A model generated the notes under the pieces. The model made no database searches, had not been told where the DNA came from, and saw only the letters and a list, made by a program, of their open reading frames with translations. Shown here piece by piece: positions 1-7,850 of a stretch of 24,062 bases of DNA. Within the stretch, counting starts at the first letter, position 1, and each line of letters starts with the position of its first letter. Made by a program: the position numbers and the translations under genes. This DNA is from an uncultured Anaerolineae bacterium (GTDB taxonomy: Bacteria > Chloroflexota > Anaerolineae > Anaerolineales > Villigracilaceae), in the NCBI GenBank assembly GCA_903854805.1, contig CAINXK010000088.1, positions 1 through 24,062 of the forward strand, given 5' to 3'.

Positions 1-2335
1 CGTACCCAAGCCAGGTGAAATGTACATCAATCGGAGAATTGAAAATCGCAAGGCTAACGATTGTTGAAAGCAAGTAGGTAAAAGGAAATGAAAGAATTGC
101 CCCGAGTATCCATGAAAGACTACCAATTACGACTCCCTCAACGATAACCGTGCGCATGATTTCTCTATCTACTGCCCCAATTGACCGCATGATGCCAATT
201 TCGCGTGTTCGCTCCAATACATTCATACCCATCGTTCCTGCCAGGCCCATAGAACCAACTGTAGCCGTTAATAATGCCATTACTAGCAAAAATGTAACCA
301 GAATATCCAAGCTTTCCGATGCCGCTGAAAGGGTTGATTTACCCGTCCGAACTTCAGTCACATGAAAACCTTGGTCTCGGAAATACCTGTCCAAATTTTC
401 AGCCAGCAATTTCTGCGAAACTTCATCGTGTTTATCAGCAACAACTCTAAAAGAAGCCGATCGATTTGCCAGATTAGTCAACTTGGAAATATAATCGTAT
501 GTTCCATAACCAATAGTTCCCTGTTGACTTACAAATTTAAAAATTCCAACGACTTTCCAATCGTCCTCTTTTCCATCCACTTTCATATGTAAGCTCTGTC
601 CAGCGCGGAGGTCAGGAAGTTTTGCTAACAAACTTTCGCTAACAGTAACAGCTTTTTGGTCCCCAGGTTGCAGCCAACGTCCAGAAACCAGGATGGGCTC
701 AACCAGTTTGCTTTCAACCGGTGGAGCGAGAATTAGCATATTGTCGGCGGCCAATCCGTCGGGCGACATCACTTCAGCATTTGCGAATGCCCAACCTTCG
801 ACTTGCTTGATTCCTGGAAATTGCATGCCCGTAAGGGTTACTTCCTTTAAACGATAAGGACGGTCAAAAGTGACAGTTACGTCGGCCTTGAAGTAGTTAC
901 CAATAGCCCCAATATAGTCAAATAGTGTAACCCGAACATTAAAAACCGCAATAAAAATGGCGCCCCCCATGGTTAAGGTAAATAGTGTCAGAATCAAGCG
1001 CCCGCGACGACGTAAAGTATTCCGTAAAGATATAAGCAAAGGTCTTGGGATGTGAATACCTTTTTTCCCCAGAAATATTGTCGCTTGTGTTTGGAAATGT
1101 TCCCATCGCGATTCCCCCTTTGGACTGCCTGATGGCTTACCTTCGATTTCCCGAGCCGCGTCACCACTGATCGCACGCAATACAGTAATGCGGGACCCGT
1201 TTAGGACAGGCCACAAACCGGCTAACAGCGGCACAGCAAGTCCAATAATAATTTGTATTCCCAAAGCTAGGGGCACAAGGCGATAACCCAACAGGGAGAA
1301 ATTTAATTTATCGGCTATAAATGCAGCCAGACCATAGGCCCCCTGACCGCCGAGGGGTACTGCAATAAATAAGGCAATAACGCCAAAGGCCATAATCAAA
1401 ACAATATACATCTCTAATATCTGGTTGCGCCTTCCACCTATCAGCTTCATGACACCAATGTGACGAAGATGCTGATTTAAGAGAGCGCTCAATGTATTGG
1501 CAATTAAAGAACTTGAAAGAAACAGAATTAACACTCCAAGTGCCAGCAATATTCCTAAAATTGCTTGAACTGTTGATGCCATTGGGTGTTCATTCGTTTT
1601 TGTTACCCTGGTACGGCTGACTGTAATATCTGTTTTTTCGACTTTGTCTTTGATTTTCGCTGCGATTTGTCGGAGCACCAGCTCATCATTCTGTCCGCTT
1701 GATAAAGTGATGAACATGCGATTGAAGCCTTCCGGTTGTCGCATGTAATTTAGTGTATCGGTATTAATATAAGCCAGGGGTGGCGCGAGGAAGTCTCCTG
1801 CACCTGTGGACTGGTCCTGTACAAAGCCAATAATCGGCATAATTCTAGTCGTTCCGTCTGGTAATTCAAATTCCAGGTTTGACCCGACTGATACGTTTAG
1901 TGCGGCCACCGCTTTTTTTTCAAGGATAATTTGCTTACGACCTGGAATTACTTCGCCGGCAATGGGTCTTAAAAGATTGACTTTCATTTTCTTATAATCA
2001 TCAATTCCAACGATATCCAAAGTGGTCCACTGTGTATTACCTGGTACACGAACCCTGATAGCAAAAATTCGACGTCCCTCAGCTTCAGCTACTCCGCGCA
2101 TTCCTTGTATGGTAGTTACCAATTCGCTGGTGAACGGATCACTCATCCGCAATTCAACGTTCATTGGGTTATTGGCCGAATAACTGGCGCTCATGTCATT
2201 TGCAATAATCACATACGCACCAGCAATAACGCCAATTGAAAATACCCCAACAGCAATTGAGAAGACCACCAAAGCTGTTCGGAATTTATTGTCGATTAGA
2301 TCAGAAAAAACTTTTCGCCAACGAGGTCGAAGCAT
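1..2335 (-). CDS. FtsX/MacB-type ABC exporter permease (3' end outside window)
   Basis: Integral membrane permease of a type VII-like (MacB/LolCDE/FtsX) ABC transporter. These use ATP in the cytoplasm to do mechanical work on, or export, substrates at the outer face of the membrane. I translated the reverse strand from the ATG at 2335 and it stays open to the window edge (about 778 codons), so the C-terminus is missing. Residues ~21-44 form the first membrane segment, followed by an extracytoplasmic MacB-PCD-like domain (~45-240) and a three-helix FtsX block with the sequence HLRHIGVMKLIGGRR after its first helix. A second copy of the plan follows: a helix after NTLRRRGR, a second extracytoplasmic domain, then an FtsX block with ERTREIGIMRSIGA. 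This double-FtsX layout is typical of very large exporter permeases. The start lies 3 nt after the stop of the upstream ATPase gene, so they are one operon. A run of eight A (coding strand, 1920-1913) is a possible slippage site. The substrate cannot be told from sequence. Confidence 0.93.
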   Translation of the reverse strand, partial: MLRPRWRKVFSDLIDNKFRTALVVFSIAVGVFSIGVIAGAYVIIANDMSASYSANNPMNVELRMSDPFTSELVTTIQGMRGVAEAEGRRIFAIRVRVPGNTQWTTLDIVGIDDYKKMKVNLLRPIAGEVIPGRKQIILEKKAVAALNVSVGSNLEFELPDGTTRIMPIIGFVQDQSTGAGDFLAPPLAYINTDTLNYMRQPEGFNRMFITLSSGQNDELVLRQIAAKIKDKVEKTDITVSRTRVTKTNEHPMASTVQAILGILLALGVLILFLSSSLIANTLSALLNQHLRHIGVMKLIGGRRNQILEMYIVLIMAFGVIALFIAVPLGGQGAYGLAAFIADKLNFSLLGYRLVPLALGIQIIIGLAVPLLAGLWPVLNGSRITVLRAISGDAAREIEGKPSGSPKGESRWEHFQTQATIFLGKKGIHIPRPLLISLRNTLRRRGRLILTLFTLTMGGAIFIAVFNVRVTLFDYIGAIGNYFKADVTVTFDRPYRLKEVTLTGMQFPGIKQVEGWAFANAEVMSPDGLAADNMLILAPPVESKLVEPILVSGRWLQPGDQKAVTVSESLLAKLPDLRAGQSLHMKVDGKEDDWKVVGIFKFVSQQGTIGYGTYDYISKLTNLANRSASFRVVADKHDEVSQKLLAENLDRYFRDQGFHVTEVRTGKSTLSAASESLDILVTFLLVMALLTATVGSMGLAGTMGMNVLERTREIGIMRSIGAVDREIMRTVIVEGVVIGSLSWILGAILSFPFTYLLSTIVSLAIFNSPIDVHFTWLGY

Positions 2336-2338
2336 AGC

Positions 2339-3505
2339 TTACCCAAACAATCCCAAGAATTTATGATTACGGTTTAGTGATTTGTTTTCGTCTATTCGGT
2401 GTTGGACAGTGCGACCGATGGCATCCTCTGTGAGCGGCGATTCTTGTAAAAGGGAGAGAAAGTCTTTTCGACCGATAGCCAACAACTCAACAGGCATTTC
2501 CTTTGAAGCACGAACGCTGGCAATTGACTTGCCACCGCGTAATAATTCAACTTCTCCAAAGTACTGACCATTCTTTAACTGAGTGACAGTGATATCTTCC
2601 CTGTTTTTACCAAGTAAAATGATTTCGACTTCCCCTTGAGAAATCATAAAAAACTTATCGACATGCTCATTGTGCCCAATGATAGGTTCGCCTGGATTAA
2701 TAAATAGTCGTTCTGCTTTATTTGTCACCGCCAACATTTGGCGGTGCTTTAATAACGGCAATGCGAGAGCAACTGTTTCGTTAATCAGCTCACCATCAGA
2801 GATAATTATGTTGCGGGTAGTCCTATCTGTTAATGATGGATCGTGCGTTACCATAACCACAGTCTTACCTTCAGAAACCAATTGTTCGAATAATTGAATG
2901 ATGGCATCTGAAGAACGAGAATCTAGATTTCCAGTGGGTTCATCTGCCACGATAAGTGGTGGATTCGTTGCCATGGCACGGGCAATTGCTGCGAGCTGTT
3001 GTTGACCGGTTGATACTGCCAAAGGTAATTTGTTAGCTTGATTTTCCAGGCCGACAAGATTAAGCAATTCCCTTGCACGTTTCGGCCGGTCATCGAATTC
3101 AAACATATTGGCATAATCCATAGGAAGCATTACATTTTCTAGCAGACTAAGCATGGGTAATAATTGAAAGAATTGAAAAACGATGCCCAGGTTTTTCCCT
3201 CTCCAGAGCGACCGGCCAGATTCGTCCAGGGTAGTGTAGAGATCAGTTCCATTTACGATTACCTTGCCACTTGTTGGATGGTCAATTCCTGTAAACATAT
3301 TTAGAAGTGTCGATTTTCCACTGCCTGATTTTCCAACAATTGAAACAAATTGACCTCGTTCAATGACCAGGTCAATCCCTTTTAGCACAGTAAATTCTCC
3401 CGCAGCGTTCTTGAAAACCTTTACTACATTTCGAATATCAATCATTGCATTATTAGCAATCGGTTTTATACGAGAAGGATTGGAACGATCTAGAATCTGG
3501 CTCAT
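2339..3505 (-). CDS. ABC ATPase fused to a C-terminal cyclic-nucleotide-binding-like domain
   Basis: Cytoplasmic ATPase of the exporter. Residues ~21-245 are a LolD/MacB-type nucleotide-binding domain: Walker A GKSGSGKST (58-66), Q-loop after VFQ (~111), Walker B LIVADEP (184-190), H-loop His221. The ABC signature is degenerate: VSTGQQQLAAIARAMA (from 164), where LSGGQQQR is expected. Residues ~255-355 resemble a cNMP-binding (CAP_ED) beta-barrel, including G-E-V-E at 291-294 and a phosphate-binding-cassette-like FGEVELLRGGKSIASV (316-331). The Arg that usually contacts the cyclic phosphate in this cassette appears replaced (Ser327 region), so ligand binding is uncertain and the domain may be purely structural. 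At 388 aa it is much longer than a usual LolD (~230 aa). It lies 5 nt after the first ATPase and 3 nt before the permease. It could pair with the canonical ATPase as an asymmetric heterodimer (inference). Confidence 0.92.
   Translation of the reverse strand: MSQILDRSNPSRIKPIANNAMIDIRNVVKVFKNAAGEFTVLKGIDLVIERGQFVSIVGKSGSGKSTLLNMFTGIDHPTSGKVIVNGTDLYTTLDESGRSLWRGKNLGIVFQFFQLLPMLSLLENVMLPMDYANMFEFDDRPKRARELLNLVGLENQANKLPLAVSTGQQQLAAIARAMATNPPLIVADEPTGNLDSRSSDAIIQLFEQLVSEGKTVVMVTHDPSLTDRTTRNIIISDGELINETVALALPLLKHRQMLAVTNKAERLFINPGEPIIGHNEHVDKFFMISQGEVEIILLGKNREDITVTQLKNGQYFGEVELLRGGKSIASVRASKEMPVELLAIGRKDFLSLLQESPLTEDAIGRTVQHRIDENKSLNRNHKFLGLFG
2726..2746. repeat. 9-bp hairpin at the ATPase/cNBD domain junction
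   Basis: Arms 2726-2734 (CACCGCCAA) and 2738-2746 are perfect complements with a 3-nt loop. On the coding strand this falls at about residues 254-260, in the linker between the ATPase domain and the cyclic-nucleotide-binding-like domain. Function unknown. It could be a relic of a former intergenic hairpin at the fusion point, or chance. Confidence 0.7.
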
Positions 3506-3510
3506 AATGG

Positions 3511-4293
3511 CTATCGTAAAAGTTTCACCGATTCGGGCTTTGTTGGTAAAGTTGGTGCATCAATTACCACATCCCCATCGGCGAGCAATAAGTGCCGGCT
3601 AAACCGTGGCGCAAGACTATTATCATGTGTCACCATGATAATAGTCTTGCCGCGTTCAACTAGGTGTTCAAATACATCAAAAATATGGTCGGCTGTGACG
3701 GAATCTAAGGATCCGGTTGGTTCGTCTGCCACAATTACAGGTGGGTCATTAGCGAGTGCACGGGCAATCGCCACCCGCTGTTGTTGACCGCCAGAAATAA
3801 AGGCAGGTAGCTTGTTGGCGTGCTCGGCAATTTCAACTAATTCCAGTAATTCCAAGGCGCGTACGCGACTGCTGCGAGAATTATAAACTCCGCATAAATC
3901 CATGGGAAGGATAACATTTTCAATTAAAGTAAGCATTGGTAACAGTTGAAATGATTGAAACACAACTCCCATTGTGCGTCCACGCCATAAAGCGATGTCA
4001 TTTTCAGTCTGTTTGTGCACAGAAATATCTTGGCCATTCGTACGGACAATTACTTCACCTGTCGTCAGATGATCCACCCCAGTGATCATATTAAGTAAGG
4101 TGGATTTTCCAGCGCCAGATTTTCCGATGATCCCTAAGAATTCTCCAGGATAGATATCCAAATTTACCCCCTGTAATGCAGTAAACTCACCCGCTTCGCT
4201 GGAATAAACCTTCGATACTCCCCGCATTTCGATAAGTGGAGTTGTAAATTTGCTTGACGTTCTATGTCCGTTAATAATATTCTCTTGCACCAC
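3511..4293 (-). CDS. LolD/MacB-type ABC transporter ATPase
   Basis: First gene of the exporter operon and a canonical ATP-binding subunit. Motifs are Walker A GKSGAGKST (58-66), Q-loop VFQSFQLLPM (~111-120), signature ISGGQQQR (166-173), Walker B VIVADEP (186-192), D-loop SLDS and H-loop His223. Walker A falls at the same residue numbers as in the downstream ATPase, consistent with a paralogous pair. The 260-aa length includes a ~20-residue N-terminal leader and a short C-terminal tail. The start is GTG: an in-frame TAG lies 9 nt upstream of it, so no earlier start exists, but the AGAGG ribosome-site-like stretch sits only 2 nt before the GTG. An internal ATG at 4227 (residue 23), just before the conserved MRGVSKVYS, is the alternative start. 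The region encoding the H-loop contains a perfect 17-bp-arm inverted repeat. Likely co-regulated with the divergent TetR gene. Confidence 0.93.
   Translation of the reverse strand: MVQENIINGHRTSSKFTTPLIEMRGVSKVYSSEAGEFTALQGVNLDIYPGEFLGIIGKSGAGKSTLLNMITGVDHLTTGEVIVRTNGQDISVHKQTENDIALWRGRTMGVVFQSFQLLPMLTLIENVILPMDLCGVYNSRSSRVRALELLELVEIAEHANKLPAFISGGQQQRVAIARALANDPPVIVADEPTGSLDSVTADHIFDVFEHLVERGKTIIMVTHDNSLAPRFSRHLLLADGDVVIDAPTLPTKPESVKLLR
3611..3650. repeat. Perfect 17-bp-arm inverted repeat inside the ATPase gene
   Basis: The arms at 3611-3627 (GCAAGACTATTATCATG) and 3634-3650 are exact reverse complements around a 6-nt loop (TGTCAC). It lies wholly within coding sequence, over the codons for the end of the Walker B strand and the H-loop (TIIMVTHDNSLA). 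The paralogous downstream ATPase does not have it at the equivalent place. The mRNA would form a strong hairpin. There is no following T-run, so it is not a terminator. Confidence 0.9.
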
Positions 4294-4345
4294 GACCTCT
4301 AACTAAATAATTGTTGTATCACTTACATTTCCCACAGTTTATCCG

Positions 4346-4403
4346 TAAGAAAAATGAGAAGGTCTGATCGCTACGCTCGTAGCGGCTCAAACCTTCGGTT
4401 TGA
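4346..4403 (-). promoter_or_regulatory. Alternative-hairpin leader (attenuator-like) of the ABC exporter operon
   Basis: Read on the minus strand, segment 1 (TCAAACC, 4403-4397) can pair with part of segment 2 (GAAGGTTTGA, 4396-4387) with a GAA loop. Segment 2 can instead pair with segment 4 (TCAGACCTTC, 4367-4358; one mismatch), enclosing a perfect 7-bp stem CGCTACG/CGTAGCG. The long hairpin is followed after 3 nt by TTTTTCTT (4354-4347), so it resembles an intrinsic terminator and the short hairpin an anti-terminator. It lies 54-110 nt before the GTG start of the first ATPase gene. The structures are seen; the regulatory role is inferred. A small dispersed palindromic repeat is an alternative reading. 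Confidence 0.45.
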
Positions 4404-4479
4404 ATTAAGATAGAAATTCCAATTTGAAAAATCTGAATTTCAGCAGAATTTATTTCAAGCATTGTAATTTATTATTACC

Positions 4480-4509
4480 TTATCACTAATAGACAATGTC
4501 CATTATAAT
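4480..4509 (+). promoter_or_regulatory. Promoter of the TetR gene with embedded candidate operator
   Basis: A -35-like TTATCA (4480-4485) and a consensus -10 TATAAT (4504-4509) are separated by 18 nt. Within the spacer is the odd palindrome GACAATGTC (4492-4500), of the size and position expected for a TetR-family operator. Predicted start of transcription is near 4516, 41 nt before the ATG. Binding here could also block a divergent promoter for the exporter operon. Confidence 0.55.
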
Positions 4510-4556
4510 CGGATAAATATATTTGTCAATTAGCGAAAGGAAGACCCTAAACTATA

Positions 4557-5231
4557 ATGCCAGCTGAAGAGCCAAAAGTAGTACGCACCAAGGTGGATAG
4601 GCGCATATTGCGAACTCGGATATCATTGCGAAATGCGTTGTTAATGTTAATTAAAGAGAAGGATTTTGATTTTATTTCTGTTGAAGAGATTACTGATCGG
4701 GCGAATTTAGGTCGGGCCACATTCTATCTTCATTACAAGGACAAAGAAGATCTTCTTCTCGACGAATTTAGGGAAATTGCCTCTACAAGGGCCCACTTAT
4801 TTTCCGATATACCCATCTCGATTTGGCGTTTTAATCAGGATACTCTAAACAACAGCAATGCCGACATGCCGATAAGGCCGTTTTTACTAATCTTTGAACA
4901 TTTATCTCAGAACGCTGATTTATACCGGATTCTAATAAAAGGGAAAAACTCTCAGCGGATTATTCTCCAATTACGGGAAATTATTGTCCAAACAATCTCT
5001 GAAATTATTAATAAAGAAGTTGTCACTGAATCTTCGAAAACGAGATCTGAATTACCTGAAATACCCATTGAGCTGTTAGGCGCCTATTTCAGCGGCGCAA
5101 TGATGAGTAGTATTAGCTGGTGGCTTGATCAGGCGATTCCGCCACAACCTGCCGAGATGGCAGATATGTTTCACTCTCTATTTTTTCTGGGTGTAATAAA
5201 GGCTTGGAATGTTAGTAAAAATAATAGCTGA
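4557..5231 (+). CDS. TetR/AcrR-family transcriptional regulator
   Basis: DNA-binding repressor-type protein of 224 aa, about the usual TetR length. The N-terminal helix-turn-helix spans ~39-60, with the family hallmarks SVEEITDRANLGRATFYLHY followed by KDKEDLLL. The C-terminal half is a helical ligand/dimer domain ending in GAMMSSISWWLDQAIPP, typical of regulators with TetR_C_33-like ends. AGGAAG (4538-4543) is the nearest ribosome-site-like stretch, somewhat far (13 nt) from the ATG. Its divergent orientation relative to the exporter operon and the GACAATGTC palindrome in its own promoter suggest it represses itself and the exporter until an inducer binds; inducer unknown. A strong hairpin terminator begins at the last base of its stop codon. 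Confidence 0.95.
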   Translation: MPAEEPKVVRTKVDRRILRTRISLRNALLMLIKEKDFDFISVEEITDRANLGRATFYLHYKDKEDLLLDEFREIASTRAHLFSDIPISIWRFNQDTLNNSNADMPIRPFLLIFEHLSQNADLYRILIKGKNSQRIILQLREIIVQTISEIINKEVVTESSKTRSELPEIPIELLGAYFSGAMMSSISWWLDQAIPPQPAEMADMFHSLFFLGVIKAWNVSKNNS

Positions 5232-5254
5232 AGGATGAGTGTTCATCCTTTTTT
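5231..5254 (+). terminator. Rho-independent terminator after the TetR gene
   Basis: Perfect 8-bp stem AAGGATGA/TCATCCTT (5231-5238 and 5243-5250) with loop GTGT, followed by a T-run (5249-5254). It overlaps the last base of the TetR stop codon. Confidence 0.88.
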
Positions 5255-5305
5255 GGATAGGAGAATATCAATCAAGCTATAACATCATTTGATTTAATAT
5301 TTTGC

Positions 5306-5334
5306 TTGTAAACAGTTGTTTTTAGTTCTATACT
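5306..5334 (+). promoter_or_regulatory. Predicted promoter of the formate dehydrogenase operon
   Basis: -35-like TTGTAA (5306-5311), 17-nt spacer, -10-like TATACT (5329-5334). Predicted +1 is near 5341, giving a leader of only about 12 nt that just contains the GGAG ribosome site (5344-5347). Confidence 0.5.
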
Positions 5335-5352
5335 TTCTATTGTGGAGACGAA

Positions 5353-7065
5353 ATGACTGATAAGTCTGAATTTGATCTTTCCCTGCTTTACCCTGTAATT
5401 AGCGAATATTTGCATCTTGGCCGGTCGGGCTTGTTGCCCTGTCTTCATGCCGCACAAAATATTTACGGCTGGTTGCCTAATCAAGTCTCTATTGCGATTG
5501 CGCAAGCACTAAACATTGCTTTAGCAGATGTGCATGGGGTTATAGAGTTTTATGGTCTATTCTACAATGAGCCTGTAGGGAAAAAAATCTTCAGAGTCTG
5601 CACAGATCTGACATGTGCGCTGAAAGGTGCAGATGAGATTTATACACATCTTTGCTCGGAAAACGTGAACTCCCAGGGTAGCATTGCTGGTAGCGAACTG
5701 GTTACAATTGAGAAAAGTCCCTGTCTCGGGTTGTGCGAGCATGCTCCAGTCGCCATGCTCAACGGTAATGTAGTTCTGGGTCTGGGAGCAGATCCACGTG
5801 TTGCAACACCTTCAATTCCGCAATCCAAAGTATACGGAAGCTTACGCCAGTTAACAAAAAACTGTGGAGCAGGAAAACCCACTCTGATCAAAGATTATGG
5901 TGATTATTCAGCTCTCCGGCTTGCGGCAGCCATGTCCCCCGAAGCCATCATTAATGAAGTGATAAATGCTGGTCTTGTCGGGCGGGGTGGAGCATCTTTT
6001 CCTACTGGTGTCAAATGGTCAGGCGCTCGGACTGCAACTGGGGCTCAGAAATACGTTATTTGCAACGCAGACGAATCAGAGCCTGGAACATTTAAAGACC
6101 GAATATTACTTTCCGATGACCCGCACCAGGTGATAGAAGGTATGTGTATTGCAGCACGTGCCATTGGGGCCACCTATGGCTATATTTACCTAAGGGGAGA
6201 ATATCCGTACATTCTGCCCATACTCAAAAATGCTCTTGATGAAGCACGTGACGAAGGTTACCTAAATAACAATTTTGATATCGAAATTCGACTTGGCGCT
6301 GGTGCTTATATTTGTGGCGAGGAAACTGCATTATTCGAATCTATCGAAGGCAAGCGTGGTTTTCCACGTGTAAAGCCGCCTTTTCCCACGACTAATGGTC
6401 TTTTTGGAGCGCCTACCGTTGTCAATAATGTCGAAACGTTTTGCAATATTCCTTTAATTATCGAAGGTGGTGCTGCTGCTTATCGGACGGTGGGTACGGA
6501 AAAATCCTCTGGCTCTAAGTTGTTTTGCGTTTCAGGCGATGTCATGAAGCCAGGCGTGTATGAAGTTCCATTCGGGATAACTCTGCGCGAACTTTTATCT
6601 ATGGCTAATGAAAAAACAGAAACTGATGATTTGCAAGCGATTTTGTTTGGTGGTGCAGCCGGGGCCTTTGCCACGCCTGACCATTTAGATATAAAGCTAA
6701 CTTTTGAGGACCTGCGGGCTGCTGGTCTTCCCCTTGGTTCCGGTGTAATTATGGTATTTGACAAAACGCGTGATCTTCGTGACACAATGAAAAGACTTGG
6801 GCATTTCTTTTTTCACGAGAGCTGTGGTAAATGTTATCCTTGTCAGTTGGGTACTCAGCGACAAAAAGAAATACTGGATAGAATATCTGATGGCAAGAGC
6901 ATCCCTGGAGATATTCAACGTCTCCAAGATATTGGGATGACCATGATGGATACTTCGCTTTGCGGTCTCGGCCAAACGGCTTCAACTGCCGTTTTGAGTG
7001 CAATCAGACTATTCCCGCACTTGTTTACCCAAAATAAATATACAAGCCAGGATAACAGGTCATAG
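5353..7065 (+). CDS. NuoE-NuoF fusion: NAD(H)/FMN diaphorase subunit of formate dehydrogenase
   Basis: Predicted to pass electrons from formate oxidation to NAD+ (or back) in a soluble complex. Residues ~8-150 are a NuoE/FdsG-like thioredoxin-fold domain with four [2Fe-2S] ligands, Cys83, Cys88, Cys124 and Cys128 (VCTDLTC and [11 protein letters not shown]). Residues ~175-555 are NuoF/FdsB-like: FMN/NAD region [16 protein letters not shown] (207-222) and [14 protein letters not shown] (237-250), then [11 protein letters not shown] (317-327), and a C-terminal [4Fe-4S] site with Cys491, Cys494, Cys497 and Cys537. In Ralstonia-type enzymes these are two genes (fdsG, fdsB); here they are one 570-aa chain. 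The ATG follows GGAG by 5 nt. First gene of the operon, 10 nt before the Fe-S subunit. The downstream formate dehydrogenase alpha gene argues against a hydrogenase or complex I role. Confidence 0.9.
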   Translation: MTDKSEFDLSLLYPVISEYLHLGRSGLLPCLHAAQNIYGWLPNQVSIAIAQALNIALADVHGVIEFYGLFYNEPVGKKIFRVCTDLTCALKGADEIYTHLCSENVNSQGSIAGSELVTIEKSPCLGLCEHAPVAMLNGNVVLGLGADPRVATPSIPQSKVYGSLRQLTKNCGAGKPTLIKDYGDYSALRLAAAMSPEAIINEVINAGLVGRGGASFPTGVKWSGARTATGAQKYVICNADESEPGTFKDRILLSDDPHQVIEGMCIAARAIGATYGYIYLRGEYPYILPILKNALDEARDEGYLNNNFDIEIRLGAGAYICGEETALFESIEGKRGFPRVKPPFPTTNGLFGAPTVVNNVETFCNIPLIIEGGAAAYRTVGTEKSSGSKLFCVSGDVMKPGVYEVPFGITLRELLSMANEKTETDDLQAILFGGAAGAFATPDHLDIKLTFEDLRAAGLPLGSGVIMVFDKTRDLRDTMKRLGHFFFHESCGKCYPCQLGTQRQKEILDRISDGKSIPGDIQRLQDIGMTMMDTSLCGLGQTASTAVLSAIRLFPHLFTQNKYTSQDNRS

Positions 7066-7075
7066 AGAAATAAAC

Positions 7076-7780
7076 ATGGAAATCACACTGACCATCGATA
7101 ATCAGACATTATCCATTCCCAGCGAAATTACCATTCTTGAGGCTGGAATCCTTGCTGGTATCCCAATCCCAACCATTTGTTTCCATCATGCAACATCTTC
7201 GAATGCCATCTGTCGCATTTGCGTGGTCGAAATTGAGGGCCAAAAATTACTCCAGCCAGCCTGTATTGTGAAAGGTCTGGAGGGAATGAAGGTTCAGACT
7301 AAATCTGAGAGAGTTGTTCGCGCAAGACGTACAATTTTAGAAATGCTCTCTTCAAGTGTGGATCTATCAGATTCCCCGGAAATCCTAGAGCTTATGAAAG
7401 AATACGGTGCCAGCGAAAATCGCTTTCCAGATGCAATTCGGCGCGAAGCGAGCGTGCTTGATGATAATCCGATGTTTATCCGTGATTATTCTAAATGTAT
7501 ACTGTGTTGGCGCTGTGTCCAGGTATGTGGTGATGATGCACAGTACGTAAATGCCTTAAACTTTAATGGGCGTGGGTACGAAACTCAGATAGCCACTTTC
7601 TATAATGCTCCCTTGCTTTCAACGTCGTGTGTTTTCTGTGGTCAATGTGTTGGAGTTTGTCCGAGTGGGGCAATTAAACCAAAGCGGGAATATTTAATGG
7701 AACAGGGCTTTTTGCCAGATCAGATCTCTGCCATGTATGAAAATCGGATCAAGCGCTCAAAAAACAAAAATAAATTATGA
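7076..7780 (+). CDS. 2Fe-2S / 2x[4Fe-4S] electron-transfer subunit of formate dehydrogenase
   Basis: Corresponds to the N-terminal Fe-S arm of NuoG/FdsA encoded as a separate 234-aa protein; probably relays electrons between the catalytic subunit and the NuoEF fusion. The [2Fe-2S] ferredoxin domain (1-78) has Cys35, Cys46, Cys49 and Cys63. The C-terminal part has two 4Fe-4S motifs: Cys141/144/147/151 and Cys185/188/191/195. Between Cys63 and Cys141 there is no cysteine, so the His(Cys)3 cluster normally found in this family after the RRT-hELL helix (here [17 protein letters not shown]) is absent. An in-frame ATG at 6998 would overlap the previous gene by 68 nt; the family N-terminus ([10 protein letters not shown]) fixes the start at 7076, although the ribosome site (AGAGAAA) is weak. 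Confidence 0.9.
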   Translation: MEITLTIDNQTLSIPSEITILEAGILAGIPIPTICFHHATSSNAICRICVVEIEGQKLLQPACIVKGLEGMKVQTKSERVVRARRTILEMLSSSVDLSDSPEILELMKEYGASENRFPDAIRREASVLDDNPMFIRDYSKCILCWRCVQVCGDDAQYVNALNFNGRGYETQIATFYNAPLLSTSCVFCGQCVGVCPSGAIKPKREYLMEQGFLPDQISAMYENRIKRSKNKNKL

Positions 7781-7850
7781 TTTGTCATAATATCTTCAGT
7801 GGACAAATATTCTCATTAAATTAGATCCTGAAAGAAGAAAATAACGGTAT

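Noticed and set aside
994..1176. 60-aa minus-strand ORF
   Set aside because: It is a shadow frame of the exporter permease, whose own frame is continuously open through this region.
6998..7075. Upstream start for the Fe-S subunit overlapping the NuoEF gene
   Set aside because: The 26 extra residues are the out-of-frame shadow of the NuoF C-terminus; the ferredoxin domain begins directly at the ATG at 7076.
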